DNA of 64,000 nt from Renibacterium salmoninarum ATCC 33209 (GCF_000018885.1 NC_010168.1:1860001-1924000), one strand, 5' to 3'; counted from the stretch's first letter, positions 8,666 through 17,679 are shown. Numbers and translations are program-made. Notes: generated from the sequence alone by a model not told the origin.

Positions 8666-9417
8666 TGACCATCGAACTAACCGGCGTCAGCGTCCGTGTC
8701 CCAGCCGTCGAAAGTCAACGCGGCCCAGGTGGCAGCGCGAATGAAATTGAGTTGCTCGCTGAAATTTCCTTGAGTTTGCCGCAGCAACGAGTATCAGTCA
8801 TCGGCGCCAATGGATCTGGAAAATCAACGCTTCTTCGACTGTTCAACGGTTTGATTCATCCCACATCTGGCACGGTAAGCGTCAATGGTTTAGATACTGT
8901 CCGCGAAGGTCCAGCGGTGCGGCGGCGGGTTGGCTTCATGTTCACCGACCCACTCTCCCAGCTGGTGATGCCGACCGCTCTGGAAGACATTGAACTTTCG
9001 CTTCGACGTAAACATCCCGGTAAGGCTGACCGCCGCGCCGCCGCGGAGGCTTGGCTGGATCGGTTTGGTCTCAGCGCACTCGGCGATCAAAGCGTGTACT
9101 CGCTTTCTGGCGGTGAGCGCCAACTCGTTGCGCTCGCCAGCGTGCTCGCCGTCGAGCCGGAAATTCTGGTCTTAGACGAACCGACGACGCTGTTAGACCT
9201 GGCAAATACTTATCGGTTACGTCAGCTTTTGGCAGCTTTAGATCTCCAAATCGTCATGGCCACCCATGATCTAGAACTCGCGGCCGAAGCAGACCGGCTG
9301 CTCTGGGTTGCTAACGGTCACATCGCTTACGACGGCGAGCCCACAGCAGGAATAGAGAAGTACCGTCAACGGACGGCCGCCGAGGCAAACGCGCCGCGCA
9401 AAGGGCCGGTGAGCTAG
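8665..9417 (+). CDS. bioM: biotin transporter ATPase BioM
   Basis: A 250-aa ABC ATPase energising biotin import with BioN and BioY. Walker A is GANGSGKST (about residues 52-60), Q-loop near FTDPLSQLVMP, signature LSGGERQLVA (about 148-157), Walker B ILVLDEPTTLLD and switch His in ATHDLELA. An ECF A-subunit identity follows from the flanking bioY and bioN. The N-terminal insertion before Walker A (ESQRGPGGSANE) is slightly longer than usual. Start overlaps the bioY stop. Confidence 0.9.
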   Translation: MTIELTGVSVRVPAVESQRGPGGSANEIELLAEISLSLPQQRVSVIGANGSGKSTLLRLFNGLIHPTSGTVSVNGLDTVREGPAVRRRVGFMFTDPLSQLVMPTALEDIELSLRRKHPGKADRRAAAEAWLDRFGLSALGDQSVYSLSGGERQLVALASVLAVEPEILVLDEPTTLLDLANTYRLRQLLAALDLQIVMATHDLELAAEADRLLWVANGHIAYDGEPTAGIEKYRQRTAAEANAPRKGPVS

Positions 9418-10059
9418 ATGCGCGGCCACAATTTTTTGATCGGTCAGTATCTCCCCCGGAATTCCTGGTTGCATCGCACACCGTATTTGCTCAAACTTCT
9501 CGCTATGGCTGCGATCGGCGCCTTCAGTTATTTGCTACCGGTATTTTGGCCACCAGGTTGGTTACCCCTGCTGATCTTGCTCGCCCTGATTTTGCTGTGT
9601 TATCCCAGCGCCAAGCTTCCACTACGCACGCTGTTGAGCCCGCTGAAATTGCTCTGGCTAATCTTGCTGTTCCTGGTCGGCTACCAGTTCTGGGTAAAAG
9701 GATTCGGCGAAGGTTTGCCAGTGGCGGCAAACCTTGCGCTGGTGCTGCTCAGTTGCGTCTATGCTGCCGCGCTACTCAGCCTCACCACGCCGGTCCAAGC
9801 AGTGCTGGACGGGCTCTCAACGCTGGTACAGCCATTCCGCAGACTCGGTGTAGATCAAGAAAAATTCGCGCTCACCGTCAGCATTATGTTCCGCAGCATT
9901 CCCTACTTAATTGGCGCCTATGCTGACGTACACGAAGCTGCAAAAGCTCGTGGATTGGATCGCTCAATTCGAGCGCATGCGCTTCCCACCGTTGTTGCCA
10001 CCGTTGCGCTAGCGCAAAGCACCGGGGAGGCCTTGGCCGCGCGAGGCTTGGGCGACTAA
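9418..10059 (+). CDS. bioN: biotin ECF transporter T component BioN
   Basis: A 213-aa transmembrane coupling subunit (CbiQ/EcfT family) with about four to five hydrophobic segments. The coupling helices carry the diagnostic Ala-Arg-Gly motifs: EAAKARGLD (about residue 177) and AARGLGD at the extreme C-terminus, which contact the ATPase grooves. The ATG directly follows the bioM stop. It is last in the bioYMN operon and convergent with the thiolase gene, whose end overlaps it by 4 bp. Confidence 0.9.
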   Translation: MRGHNFLIGQYLPRNSWLHRTPYLLKLLAMAAIGAFSYLLPVFWPPGWLPLLILLALILLCYPSAKLPLRTLLSPLKLLWLILLFLVGYQFWVKGFGEGLPVAANLALVLLSCVYAAALLSLTTPVQAVLDGLSTLVQPFRRLGVDQEKFALTVSIMFRSIPYLIGAYADVHEAAKARGLDRSIRAHALPTVVATVALAQSTGEALAARGLGD

Positions 10060-11174
10060 AATTCTTGCCAGCGCCACCGCGAGGCAAGTCCCATACCGCC
10101 AGCAATACTCATGGCAGCAAGACCTTCCGTCCCCGCACGCAACTTTTGCAACTGCTTAAAGATTCTGATCACCTGCAATACGCCGGAGGCGCCATAGGGG
10201 TGTCCTAAGGCTAAAGCACCGCCATCGAGATTGATGTCCTGCTCGGCAACGCCCATCAGATCCGCACAGGCGAGCGCTTGGGCAGCAAAGGCCTCGGTAA
10301 TCTCAACCCGCGCTGCGTGCTGAACTCCGCCGAGGGCTTGGATTGCCGCGGCTGCGCCAATTCCTGGCAAGTTTGGATCAACGCCAGCTGCTGCTGCAGA
10401 CAAAAACTCCAGCCCGGCATTGAACCCCAGCTCAATGGCACGCTGTTTCGAGACCATCAAGACGGCAGCAGCGCCGTCGGCGTCCTGACAAGAATTTCCG
10501 GCCGTCACAGTACCGCCGGGCACGAAAACGGCCGGAAACCTTGCTAAGAGCGATGCCTTGAGGCCTCTGCGCGGGCATTCATCCTGATAATCGCCAATAA
10601 TCTCGTCAGTAAACTTGCCTGCCGCCTGACTCGCCAATGTGCGTAAATGACTTCGTTCGGTGAAGGCATCTTGGCGTTCCCGAGCGATCTGAAAGTGAGT
10701 AGCCACGTTTTCTGCCCCCACCCCCATATCCGGATCGCCAAGTTCCTCGGGTGAAAATCTGGCCCGGGTGAAAAACTCCCACGAGCCGTCAGCCATCCGG
10801 TTTGCCCTGCCTGGTGCGGTACTGATGCTTTCCACGCCGCCAGCCAAATAAGCCGACCCGGCGCCAGCCTGGATTAGCCGACAAGTCTGGATTATCGCTT
10901 CCAGCCCGGAGCCGCACTGTCTATCCACCGTGACGCCAGGAACTTCATTGCCTAACCCTGCGCGCAACGCCGCCAACCGAGCCAAGTTTCCACCCGCGCC
11001 AATTGCGTTTCCGATGATGACATCGTCGGGAACCACGCCGACGGCTAGCTCTTTGAGCACGGGAGCCAATAGTTCGTCAGCTCGTAACGACCGATGAATG
11101 CCGGTGACTTTACCAAACGCCGTCCGGCGCACGGCAACGACTACCGGGGTGCGATCAGCTGATCCTTCGGACAC
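10056..11174 (-). CDS. thiolase-fold acyl-CoA acetyltransferase, atypical active site
   Basis: About 372 aa of the thiolase family. The nucleophile motif DRQCGSG (Cys87) and the catalytic His in ALGHPYGASG are present. The C-terminal CxGGG motif, which carries the second catalytic Cys in canonical thiolases, reads SIAGG instead, and the NEAF motif reads TEAF. A GTG start at 11174 with GGAG six bases before it is preferred over the ATG at 11180. It overlaps the end of the acyl-CoA ligase by 20 bp, so the two form one operon. Without the second Cys, classical Claisen chemistry is doubtful; a decarboxylating or degraded activity is possible. Neighbouring bioYMN is convergent. Confidence 0.75.
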   Translation of the reverse strand: MSEGSADRTPVVVAVRRTAFGKVTGIHRSLRADELLAPVLKELAVGVVPDDVIIGNAIGAGGNLARLAALRAGLGNEVPGVTVDRQCGSGLEAIIQTCRLIQAGAGSAYLAGGVESISTAPGRANRMADGSWEFFTRARFSPEELGDPDMGVGAENVATHFQIARERQDAFTERSHLRTLASQAAGKFTDEIIGDYQDECPRRGLKASLLARFPAVFVPGGTVTAGNSCQDADGAAAVLMVSKQRAIELGFNAGLEFLSAAAAGVDPNLPGIGAAAAIQALGGVQHAARVEITEAFAAQALACADLMGVAEQDINLDGGALALGHPYGASGVLQVIRIFKQLQKLRAGTEGLAAMSIAGGMGLASRWRWQEF

Positions 11175-12567
11175 GTGCATCTCCAGCAGCAATCCACTGT
11201 TCAAACAAGCCACGATTAATTTTGCCGCTCGAACCCACTGGCATTTCGGTGAGCTGAAAATACAGTCCCGGAAGCTTATACTCGGCCAAAACGTCTGCCA
11301 CCGCTTGGCGAAGAGCACGGCTAGTCAATGCGGATTCCGCGAAGCGATTGGCCGGCAAGACACCAGCAACAATGCGCTTGCCCCGAATCCCATCCGGAAT
11401 TCCGGCAACCACCGCCGCTTCGATGCCTGGCAGATTCAATAATGCATGCTCAATTTCGTGCGGATAAACGTTATGTCCGGAGCTCACCAACATGTCCGAT
11501 CGACGGCCAAGGAAATGCAAGACGCCAGCGTCGCTAAGATAGCCCTGGTCCCCCACCGTGCACCATTGCCAAGTTTTTTCAAACCCCTCGCCGTCGCCGC
11601 CCCAAAGATAACCATTGCTCACCAAAGCGCTTCTGACGTGGATGGTGCCCGGTACCCAGGCCGGCAATTCGGCGTCTGCTTCATCACGAATTGCTAGTTC
11701 GACGCAGGGAAAGGCCTGGCCAACTATCGTGCTTTCAGGGTCGGCAGCTCCATCTAGGCAACGCGAAGCAACGAATCCCAGTTCTGATGCCCCGTAATAC
11801 TCAAAAATTTTCGCCTCAGGTAACCAGTTTTGGGCCGCTTGCACAGCAGCCGGTTCCAGCTTTGAGCCGGCGCAAATAACCGTCTGCACCGCGTCTTGCC
11901 GCCCAGTAGAAGCGGCGCGCCGGGCCAGCATGCCCAGAATAGTCGGCACCAGCACCAGCCGCTGCACCGGATACTGATCTAGCACTTCGAAGACTTTTGC
12001 GACGTCGAACTCTTCAATGCTGTGAAAAGTAGCGCCCGCGTAGAGGCATTCGGCGAGCGTGTAAAGATTCAGACTCATCGCCAGCTGTCCAGGTACCAAC
12101 ACATGCTCTGCTTCGCGTAAACCGAATACTTCAATTCCAGGCTCAAAGGAACGCTGCCAAGAGCCACGATCACGGGAAAAACCTTTAGGCGTCGACGAGG
12201 TTCCCGAGGTGAGCCCAATCAGGAAGTCACTGTTGGCTGGTCCGTCAATGAGTTCAGTAGCTAGATCTTCGGCCGGGAACTGATCCAGAACGTCGGACAA
12301 ATGCTGCTGGACTGACTCTGTCACCGTTGGCGGCCAGCTGGGATCTAGAACAGAGATTCGTCCGTGCCCAGCAACTCCCGCAACAATCTTAAAGACCGCC
12401 TGCACGGAATTACGCTGTTGCACCGTCGTGAGCAAGGACTCTGCAGGAAGCAAGGTCTGCGCTTGCGTAACAAGTTCTGCGTAACTGATTGAAGAATCGC
12501 CGATGACGACGGCTAGCCGGGCGGGCGCAATAGCAGCCCAGTGCTGGAGCCGACTTAAGAAAGGCAT
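11155..12567 (-). CDS. AMP-dependent acyl-CoA synthetase/ligase
   Basis: A 470-aa ANL-superfamily adenylating enzyme that activates a carboxylic acid to acyl-AMP then acyl-CoA. Core motifs are in order: A3 loop TSGTSSTPKG (about residues 119-128), A5 YGASE, A7 VGDQGYLSDAG (usual Thr replaced by Val), A8 hinge GRRSDMLVSSGHNVYPHEIE, A9 DGIRGKRIVAG and the A10 catalytic Lys in SSGKINR. It is shorter than typical 500-550-aa fatty acyl ligases at its N-terminus. Coupled to the thiolase gene downstream. The substrate is unknown; its place beside a biotin importer makes a link to biotin-precursor or short-chain acid metabolism conceivable but unproven. Confidence 0.8.
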   Translation of the reverse strand: MPFLSRLQHWAAIAPARLAVVIGDSSISYAELVTQAQTLLPAESLLTTVQQRNSVQAVFKIVAGVAGHGRISVLDPSWPPTVTESVQQHLSDVLDQFPAEDLATELIDGPANSDFLIGLTSGTSSTPKGFSRDRGSWQRSFEPGIEVFGLREAEHVLVPGQLAMSLNLYTLAECLYAGATFHSIEEFDVAKVFEVLDQYPVQRLVLVPTILGMLARRAASTGRQDAVQTVICAGSKLEPAAVQAAQNWLPEAKIFEYYGASELGFVASRCLDGAADPESTIVGQAFPCVELAIRDEADAELPAWVPGTIHVRSALVSNGYLWGGDGEGFEKTWQWCTVGDQGYLSDAGVLHFLGRRSDMLVSSGHNVYPHEIEHALLNLPGIEAAVVAGIPDGIRGKRIVAGVLPANRFAESALTSRALRQAVADVLAEYKLPGLYFQLTEMPVGSSGKINRGLFEQWIAAGDARVRRIS

Positions 12568-12648
12568 CGGAGACTATCCTAAGGCTCAGTATGCCGAATA
12601 CGGTGGGGAAAACACCTGCTGTGCATTAGCTGTGGCTATTCTTATTTC

Positions 12649-13650
12649 ATGAGTTTCAATGAAGGTGCCCAACTTGACCCGTCGCAAGTCGAAGATCGCC
12701 GCGGCTCCAGCGGCGGCGGTATGGGCCGTGGCGGAAAAGCCGGAATCGGCATCGGCGGCGCCTTGATCCTCTTGATCGGCGGCTATTTTGGCATCAACTC
12801 AGGGCTGCTCAATGGCATTGTCGGCGCGCTCGACGGCGGGCAGACCCAACAGGAACAGCTTCCAGCAAGCAACGGTGCGGCTAATCAATGCAAGACCGGA
12901 GCCGACGCCAATAAGAAGCTCGATTGCCGGATCACCGCGACCGCTAATAGCCTCAATGCCTTCTGGCCCAGTTACCTCAAGCAGGTCGGCGCAACTTATA
13001 CGCCAATCAAAACCGTCATCTTTAGCGGCAGCACCAACACCGCCTGCGGACCAGCCAGCACCGAAGTTGGGCCGTTCTACTGCCCAGGCGATAAAAAAGC
13101 CTACTTCGATCCGGCCTTCTTCCAAGAACTTGTCGACCGGTTTGGTTCCTCTGGCGGTCAGCTCGCGCAGGAATACGTCGTCGCGCACGAATTTGGCCAC
13201 CACATTCAAGACATTCTGGGTAGTATCGGCAATGCCCAAAACGATCCGCAAGGCCCCGCTTCCGGTTCAGTTCGAGTCGAGCTACAGGCTGATTGCTACG
13301 CCGGTATCTGGATGCGTGATGCCTCCACCACCAAGGACCCGCAAAGCGGGCAGCCGTTCTTGGCCCAATCGACGCAAAAGGACTTGGCCGACGCGCTATC
13401 AGCAGCTTCATCGGTGGGCGACGATCGGATTCAGAAAGCGGCAACGGGACGAACTAATCCAGAATCTTGGACGCACGGTTCCAGCGCACAACGGCAAAAA
13501 TGGCTCACCGCTGGCTACCAAAGCGGCGATATTAACAAATACCTTTGCACCGGCACAGCCTTAACTAGGCCGCATCCCTACAAGCGGATCTTGGCACACC
13601 ACTCAGCGCTCAGCTCAGGCATAGCCTGTTGCCGGAGAATATTCGGATGA
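12649..13650 (+). CDS. YpfJ-type neutral zinc metallopeptidase with frameshifted C-terminus
   Basis: Membrane-anchored putative zinc protease (Pfam Zn_peptidase type). A glycine-rich N-terminus is followed by one TM helix (about residues 33-52) and the extracellular domain with the zincin motif HEFGHHIQ (about 183). Conserved VELQADCYAGIW and GSSAQRQKWLTAGYQSGD follow. After DINK the frame ends in 29 unrelated residues running into the next gene. The +1-shifted frame instead gives NTFAPAQP and stops at 13564, resembling the usual C-(D/N)TF family ending. I infer a small deletion near 13540-13545 that removed the terminal Cys; the catalytic part is intact. Confidence 0.8.
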   Translation: MSFNEGAQLDPSQVEDRRGSSGGGMGRGGKAGIGIGGALILLIGGYFGINSGLLNGIVGALDGGQTQQEQLPASNGAANQCKTGADANKKLDCRITATANSLNAFWPSYLKQVGATYTPIKTVIFSGSTNTACGPASTEVGPFYCPGDKKAYFDPAFFQELVDRFGSSGGQLAQEYVVAHEFGHHIQDILGSIGNAQNDPQGPASGSVRVELQADCYAGIWMRDASTTKDPQSGQPFLAQSTQKDLADALSAASSVGDDRIQKAATGRTNPESWTHGSSAQRQKWLTAGYQSGDINKYLCTGTALTRPHPYKRILAHHSALSSGIACCRRIFG

Positions 13651-14278
13651 GTTCAGTTTCTTCGCAGCACAGCGCCTTTGTCATTTGGATTCGGCGCGGG
13701 CTGCACAACCCCGCCGATACTGGGCCGCTGCATCGCAGAGGTATCAAAATCTTAGGAATTTCAGCGATCAGTCTTGGCCTGCTGGCCTTCGCCGCGATCG
13801 CTATACTTGTATTTTCCGGAATCTCCATGACCGCTGACGGTGCCGACCACGGCTTGTTTGTTGCCAATCGCTCAGCGTTCGCTACCGCGATATTTACCGT
13901 CATTACTGAGGTTTCAGCACCCACTGTGCTCCCACTGATAGTGATTGCCTTAGCCGTCTTCTGGGCGGTCTGGCGTAAACAACTTTGGCGACCGTTGCTG
14001 TTAGCCGGGGCCATGGTGGTCACCGTGCTGCTGACCTTTGTGATCAAAAGCGTCATCACACACAATCGCCCGCCAGTCGCCGAGATGCTGCTCGGGCCAG
14101 ACGACAACCATTCCTTCCCGTCTGGACATACTTTGGTCGCAACGGTGTTCTTCCTGGTCTTGGCCTATTTGTTGCTTTCACGGGGCAGCTCGCGGCTGCG
14201 CACGTCGATAGGAATCGCGCTGGCCGCACTTGGCATCTTTGCTGTAGCTATCAGCCGGTTGTATCTGGGATATCACGG
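13647..14278 (+). pseudogene. PAP2-family phosphatase, truncated by IS copy 1
   Basis: Integral membrane phosphatidic acid/undecaprenyl diphosphate phosphatase. The ATG at 13647 has GGAG upstream. All three PAP2 motifs are present: KSVITHNRPP, SFPSGH and SRLYLGYH. The IS begins one codon after the last catalytic His, so the final TM helix or helices and C-terminus are gone; the frame runs on into IS sequence to 14480. The sequence on the other side of the IS is not PAP2-like, so the missing part was deleted or moved rather than just interrupted. Residual activity cannot be excluded because the catalytic residues remain. Confidence 0.8.
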
Positions 14279-14328
14279 TGAATCGCCCCGGTGTGTCCGG
14301 AGACTTTCTTGTTTGAGAGGATCAGGAC

Positions 14329-14694
14329 ATGGCAGGGAAAACTACGACACGGTATCCGCAGGAGTTGAAGGATCGTACGGTGCGCATGGTGGCGGAGATG
14401 GAGGGTGCGTCTTCGGCGTGGGCGGCGATGCAAAAAGTTGCCCAGCTTTTGGGTGTGGGTGTGCCGGAAACGGTGCGTAAATGGGTCCGGCAAGCCGAGA
14501 TCGATGTTGGTACTAGAACTGGAACAACGAGCACGGAATCGGCCGAGCTGAAACGGTTACGGCGTGAGAACGCTGAGCTGAAACGGGCGAACGCGATCCT
14601 TCGGAGTGCTTCAGCTTTTTTCGCGGTCGAACTCGATCGCCACAACACTGATCGTGAAATACATCAAGGACCATGCCGGTCACCGCGAGAATAA
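14329..14694 (+). CDS. IS3-family transposase OrfA (copy 1)
   Basis: A 121-aa DNA-binding subunit. An HTH_Tnp_1-type helix-turn-helix (PQELKDR...VAQLLGVGVPETVRKWVRQAE, residues 10-60) is followed by a leucine-zipper-like coiled coil (ELKRLRRENAELKRANAILRS). After AFFAVELDR the frame ends in 15 residues that do not resemble the family, while frame 2 continues with a good OrfB-like N-terminus, so a frame change is expected here. It differs from copy 2 by Thr/Ala near residue 18. Confidence 0.85.
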   Translation: MAGKTTTRYPQELKDRTVRMVAEMEGASSAWAAMQKVAQLLGVGVPETVRKWVRQAEIDVGTRTGTTSTESAELKRLRRENAELKRANAILRSASAFFAVELDRHNTDREIHQGPCRSPRE

Positions 14695-14703
14695 TGGATT
14701 GCG

Positions 14704-15594
14704 GTGGGGTGTCGAGTCGATCTGCCAGGTGCTTACTGGGACGGGGTGAAGACCACCCCGTCCACGTACTACGAATGGGTGGATAAAACACGATCTCACC
14801 GAGAACAACGTGATGAGGTGCTCAAGCCCGTGATCCAGAAGGTGTATGCCGCTAATTACGGGGTTTACGGCACCAGGAAAGTCTGGTTGGCGATGAACCG
14901 TGAAGGTGTGCCGGTGGCCAGGTGCACGGTAGAACGGCTCATGGGGTTACTTGGCATACAGGGTGCGGTCCGTGGCAAGGTCAAACGCACCACGATCAAA
15001 GACTCGAAGGCGGCCCGAGCGAAGGACTTGGTCCGCCGTGATTTCACACCAACGGCACCGGATCGGCTATGGGTAGATGATTTCACCTATGTTTCGACCT
15101 GGTCCGGGTGGGTCTATGTTGCCTTCGTGATCGATGCTTACTCTCGGAGGATCCTGGGCTGGTCAGCGAGTGCTTCTATGAACACCGTGCTAGTGCTCAA
15201 CGCAGTTAATCAGGCAATCTGGAGTCGTGAACGGGCCGGGGCTGAGATTTCCGGGGTGATTCATCATCACGATGCCGGGGCTCAATACGCCTCCTTGGCC
15301 TTCACCGAACGCCTGGCCCAGGCCGGTATCCGCCCCTCGATCGGTTCTGTGGGTGATAGTTACGACAACGCCTTGGCGGAAACCATCAACGGGCTTTATA
15401 AGACCGAGCTGATCAAACCCGGCAAGCCCTGGCGGACTCTAGAAGAAGTCGAAATCGGCACCGCTGAATGGGCCGATTGGTACAACCACCGAAGGCTCTA
15501 CCAGTACTGCGGAGACATCCCACCAGTAGAGCTAGAAAACCACTACTACAATCACTACCAGAGCACGGCAGCCGCCGACAGGCTCATCGTCTGA
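14704..15594 (+). CDS. IS3-family transposase OrfB (copy 1)
   Basis: A 296-aa rve/DDE integrase-core transposase. Catalytic triad: Asp in WVDDFTYV, Asp in HHHDAGAQY and Glu in [13 protein letters not shown], with the HTH_21-like [17 protein letters not shown] segment upstream. The assigned start is arbitrary: the real N-terminal coding similarity (IVKYIKDHAGHRENN... to LTGTG) lies in the next frame and ends at a GGGG-TGA stop, and a -1 slip there enters this frame at [11 protein letters not shown]. Functional protein therefore probably needs frameshifting. Confidence 0.85.
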   Translation: MGCRVDLPGAYWDGVKTTPSTYYEWVDKTRSHREQRDEVLKPVIQKVYAANYGVYGTRKVWLAMNREGVPVARCTVERLMGLLGIQGAVRGKVKRTTIKDSKAARAKDLVRRDFTPTAPDRLWVDDFTYVSTWSGWVYVAFVIDAYSRRILGWSASASMNTVLVLNAVNQAIWSRERAGAEISGVIHHHDAGAQYASLAFTERLAQAGIRPSIGSVGDSYDNALAETINGLYKTELIKPGKPWRTLEEVEIGTAEWADWYNHRRLYQYCGDIPPVELENHYYNHYQSTAAADRLIV

Positions 15595-15624
15595 GAAACC
15601 CTCCGGACACACCGGGGCGATTCA

Positions 15625-16010
15625 TATCTTGTACTCAGCTTCGGGTGGCCGGTTACGGCCCAGGAGCGGCAAACGTTGTTGGTTTGACCGATCAGACAGA
15701 CATGTTCTTCACCGTGACCGACGCCCTCAAGTTAGATCGCACACTGACACCTCCTGGCGATCCGAAACCCGGCGTTGAACCGACGAAACCGGTCACTACC
15801 CCTGGCGACTCAGGTTCAACTCCGAGTGGTGCCGCCGTCGTCGGTAACGGGGCCAATAACTCGGGTTCGGGCAACGAAAACTCCTTGGCCACCACCGGCT
15901 CGCAGATCGCGCTCTTTCTGGTGATCGCGGCTGCATTTATCGGCACCGGAGCCTTCGTCATTCGCGGCATCCGTAAGCCTCGAAATCATGCACTGCCCGG
16001 CACACGCTAA
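15625..16010 (+). pseudogene. C-terminal remnant of a sortase-anchored wall protein
   Basis: About 127 codons with no start, beginning exactly at the IS right end. It reads [24 protein letters not shown], a Pro/Thr-rich wall spacer ([15 protein letters not shown]...), LATTG, a TM helix and a basic tail (GIRKPRNH). The order is that of an LAxTG sortase substrate. The N-terminal domain is absent from the window, so the parent enzyme cannot be named; phosphoesterase-type surface enzymes end similarly, but that is a guess. Confidence 0.7.
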
Positions 16011-16045
16011 ATTAGCGCCAACGACCTTGGGGCGCGGACGGGATC

Positions 16046-16939
16046 TTATGGTTCCCGCCGCGCCCTAGTCATGTCCGCTCGAATCAGCAGATCCGCACCC
16101 TTCGGATAATGTACTTCTTCCAAAACTAAGGGATGGGGTGGCGCCAGCCCAGATTTTGCGTCGCGAACTTTGATCGCCAGACGTTCGGCTAGCCAGTCTG
16201 GGCTCTGTTCGCCGCTGCCAACCTGCACCGCTGAACCGATGAGCGCCCGGACCATATTGTGGCAAAACGCGTCAGCCTGGACGGCGACCTTGATCGTCCC
16301 GTCAGGCTGTCTGCTGAATTCCAGCCGCTGTAGCTCTCGGACCGTTGTCGCGCCGGGACGCGGCTTACAGAAAGCTCTGAAGTCTTGCAAGCCCAATAGC
16401 GGCTGTACCGCCAAATTCAAGAGTTCGACGTCGAGCTCAGTTTTGTGCCACCAGGTCATCTGACGCTGTACCGGGTCCCACTGCGCAGGCCGATCCGCAA
16501 TGTGATAACTGTAACGCCGCCAGAGGGCGGAGAATCTGGCATCGAATCCAGGTTCCGCAGGACGAACAGAATGCACCACCACGGCACCGGTCTGCTCACC
16601 AAGAACCCGGGACAACGCGCCGCGCAATCGGCGTAACACTGCCTCCTCGGGGCTGGCAGTGCTCCTGCGCGCTATTTGCTCCCACTCATGCGGGTAGAAT
16701 TCTGCATGGACCACCTGACCGCGCGCATGCACGCCAGCGTCTGTGCGCCCGGCAACAGTGACTCGTACCAATCGACGCAATATCATCGCCAACGAATCTT
16801 CCAGAACGCCCTGAACTGTCAAACGCTCAGGCTGTAAGGCCCAGCCGGAAAACGGCGCACCGTCATAAGCTAGATCAAGCCTTAAACGAAGGAACCCACC
16901 GCCCCCTTTACGGGGTTCGGTGGGTTCCTGATCGAGCAT
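16046..16939 (-). CDS. truA: tRNA pseudouridine(38-40) synthase TruA
   Basis: A 297-aa enzyme that isomerises uridines 38-40 in the tRNA anticodon stem. The catalytic Asp sits in the motif VAGRTDAGVHARGQV, and RRYSYHI, FCKP and FCHNMVRALIG family segments follow. The start MLDQEPTEP 20 nt after the rplQ stop is preferred over an upstream frame that overlaps rplQ. Last gene of the infA...truA ribosomal run. The 3' end lies in a GC-rich hairpin (about 16029-16065). Confidence 0.92.
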   Translation of the reverse strand: MLDQEPTEPRKGGGGFLRLRLDLAYDGAPFSGWALQPERLTVQGVLEDSLAMILRRLVRVTVAGRTDAGVHARGQVVHAEFYPHEWEQIARRSTASPEEAVLRRLRGALSRVLGEQTGAVVVHSVRPAEPGFDARFSALWRRYSYHIADRPAQWDPVQRQMTWWHKTELDVELLNLAVQPLLGLQDFRAFCKPRPGATTVRELQRLEFSRQPDGTIKVAVQADAFCHNMVRALIGSAVQVGSGEQSPDWLAERLAIKVRDAKSGLAPPHPLVLEEVHYPKGADLLIRADMTRARREP

Positions 16940-16959
16940 AAGCTCAATTCTACGAGTAA

Positions 16960-17679
16960 TTACTCGCTTGCTGCGCCAGCCTGTGCTTCTTCGCCACCAG
17001 CCGGCACGAAGCCAGCAGCTTTGGCGTCTTCGGCAGTGGCGAACCACACCTCAGCAACAGTGTTGTCGTACCAGCGTGAGCCGGGTACGTGGTACTTCAT
17101 GGAGTCTTCGTTGCCCTTGATGTCGAAGCCCTCAGGAGCTTCGTTCGGGTCTTCCAGGGTTGCGTGCGAGCCCGCATACTTCGAGGTCTCTTCAGCAGCT
17201 TCGGTCTCTACGACCTCAGCCGGAGCTTCCTCAGCAACTTCAGTCTCAACCAGCTTTGCAGCCTTAGCCGGTGCAGCCTTAGCTGACTCAGCTTCAGCAA
17301 CAACTGCTTGCTTAGCGCTGACCGGCTCCAAAACAAGTTCGATAACAGCCATCGGCGCGTTATCGCCCTTACGCGGGCCAATCTTGGTGATGCGAGTGTA
17401 GCCACCGTCGCGCTTCTCAACTGCGGAAGCGATGTCGGTGAACAGCTCGTGCACAACACCCTTGTTGCTGATCAAAGCCAGCACCCGGCGACGCGAAGCT
17501 AGATCTCCGCGCTTTGCGAAGGTGATCAGGCGCTCTGCGTAGGGACGCAGACGCTTGGCCTTGGTCTCCGTGGTAGTGATGCGCTTGTGCTCAAACAGGG
17601 CAGCTGCCAAGTTGGCGAGCATCAGACGCTGGTGCGCCGGGCCACCGCCCAGGCGCGGACCCTTTGTGGGGGTAGGCAT
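16960..17679 (-). CDS. rplQ: 50S ribosomal protein L17 with long C-terminal extension
   Basis: L17 lines the peptide exit side of the large subunit. Residues 1-120 are canonical ([47 protein letters not shown]). A further 120 residues follow: an Ala/Glu-rich linker (about 125-180) and a terminal module with [20 protein letters not shown] and [14 protein letters not shown], which I associate with actinobacterial ribosomal proteins. Total 239 aa versus about 120-200 usual. It lies in an operon with rpoA upstream and truA downstream. Confidence 0.95.
   Translation of the reverse strand: MPTPTKGPRLGGGPAHQRLMLANLAAALFEHKRITTTETKAKRLRPYAERLITFAKRGDLASRRRVLALISNKGVVHELFTDIASAVEKRDGGYTRITKIGPRKGDNAPMAVIELVLEPVSAKQAVVAEAESAKAAPAKAAKLVETEVAEEAPAEVVETEAAEETSKYAGSHATLEDPNEAPEGFDIKGNEDSMKYHVPGSRWYDNTVAEVWFATAEDAKAAGFVPAGGEEAQAGAASE

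Larger units (their letters stand above)
14279..15624 (+). mobile_element. IS3-family insertion sequence, copy 1 (1346 bp)
   Basis: Bounded by TG...CA termini with near-perfect inverted repeats of at least 24 bp (first bases TGAATCGCCCCGGTGTGTCC at both ends). It contains orfA and orfB in the same strand. The bases flanking it are CGG on the left and TAT on the right, so there is no 3-bp target duplication; the left flank is a PAP2 gene, the right flank a sortase-type wall-protein tail. A second copy, inverted and nearly identical, is at 32791-34136. Probably IS994 of Renibacterium; that name is inference. Confidence 0.92.
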
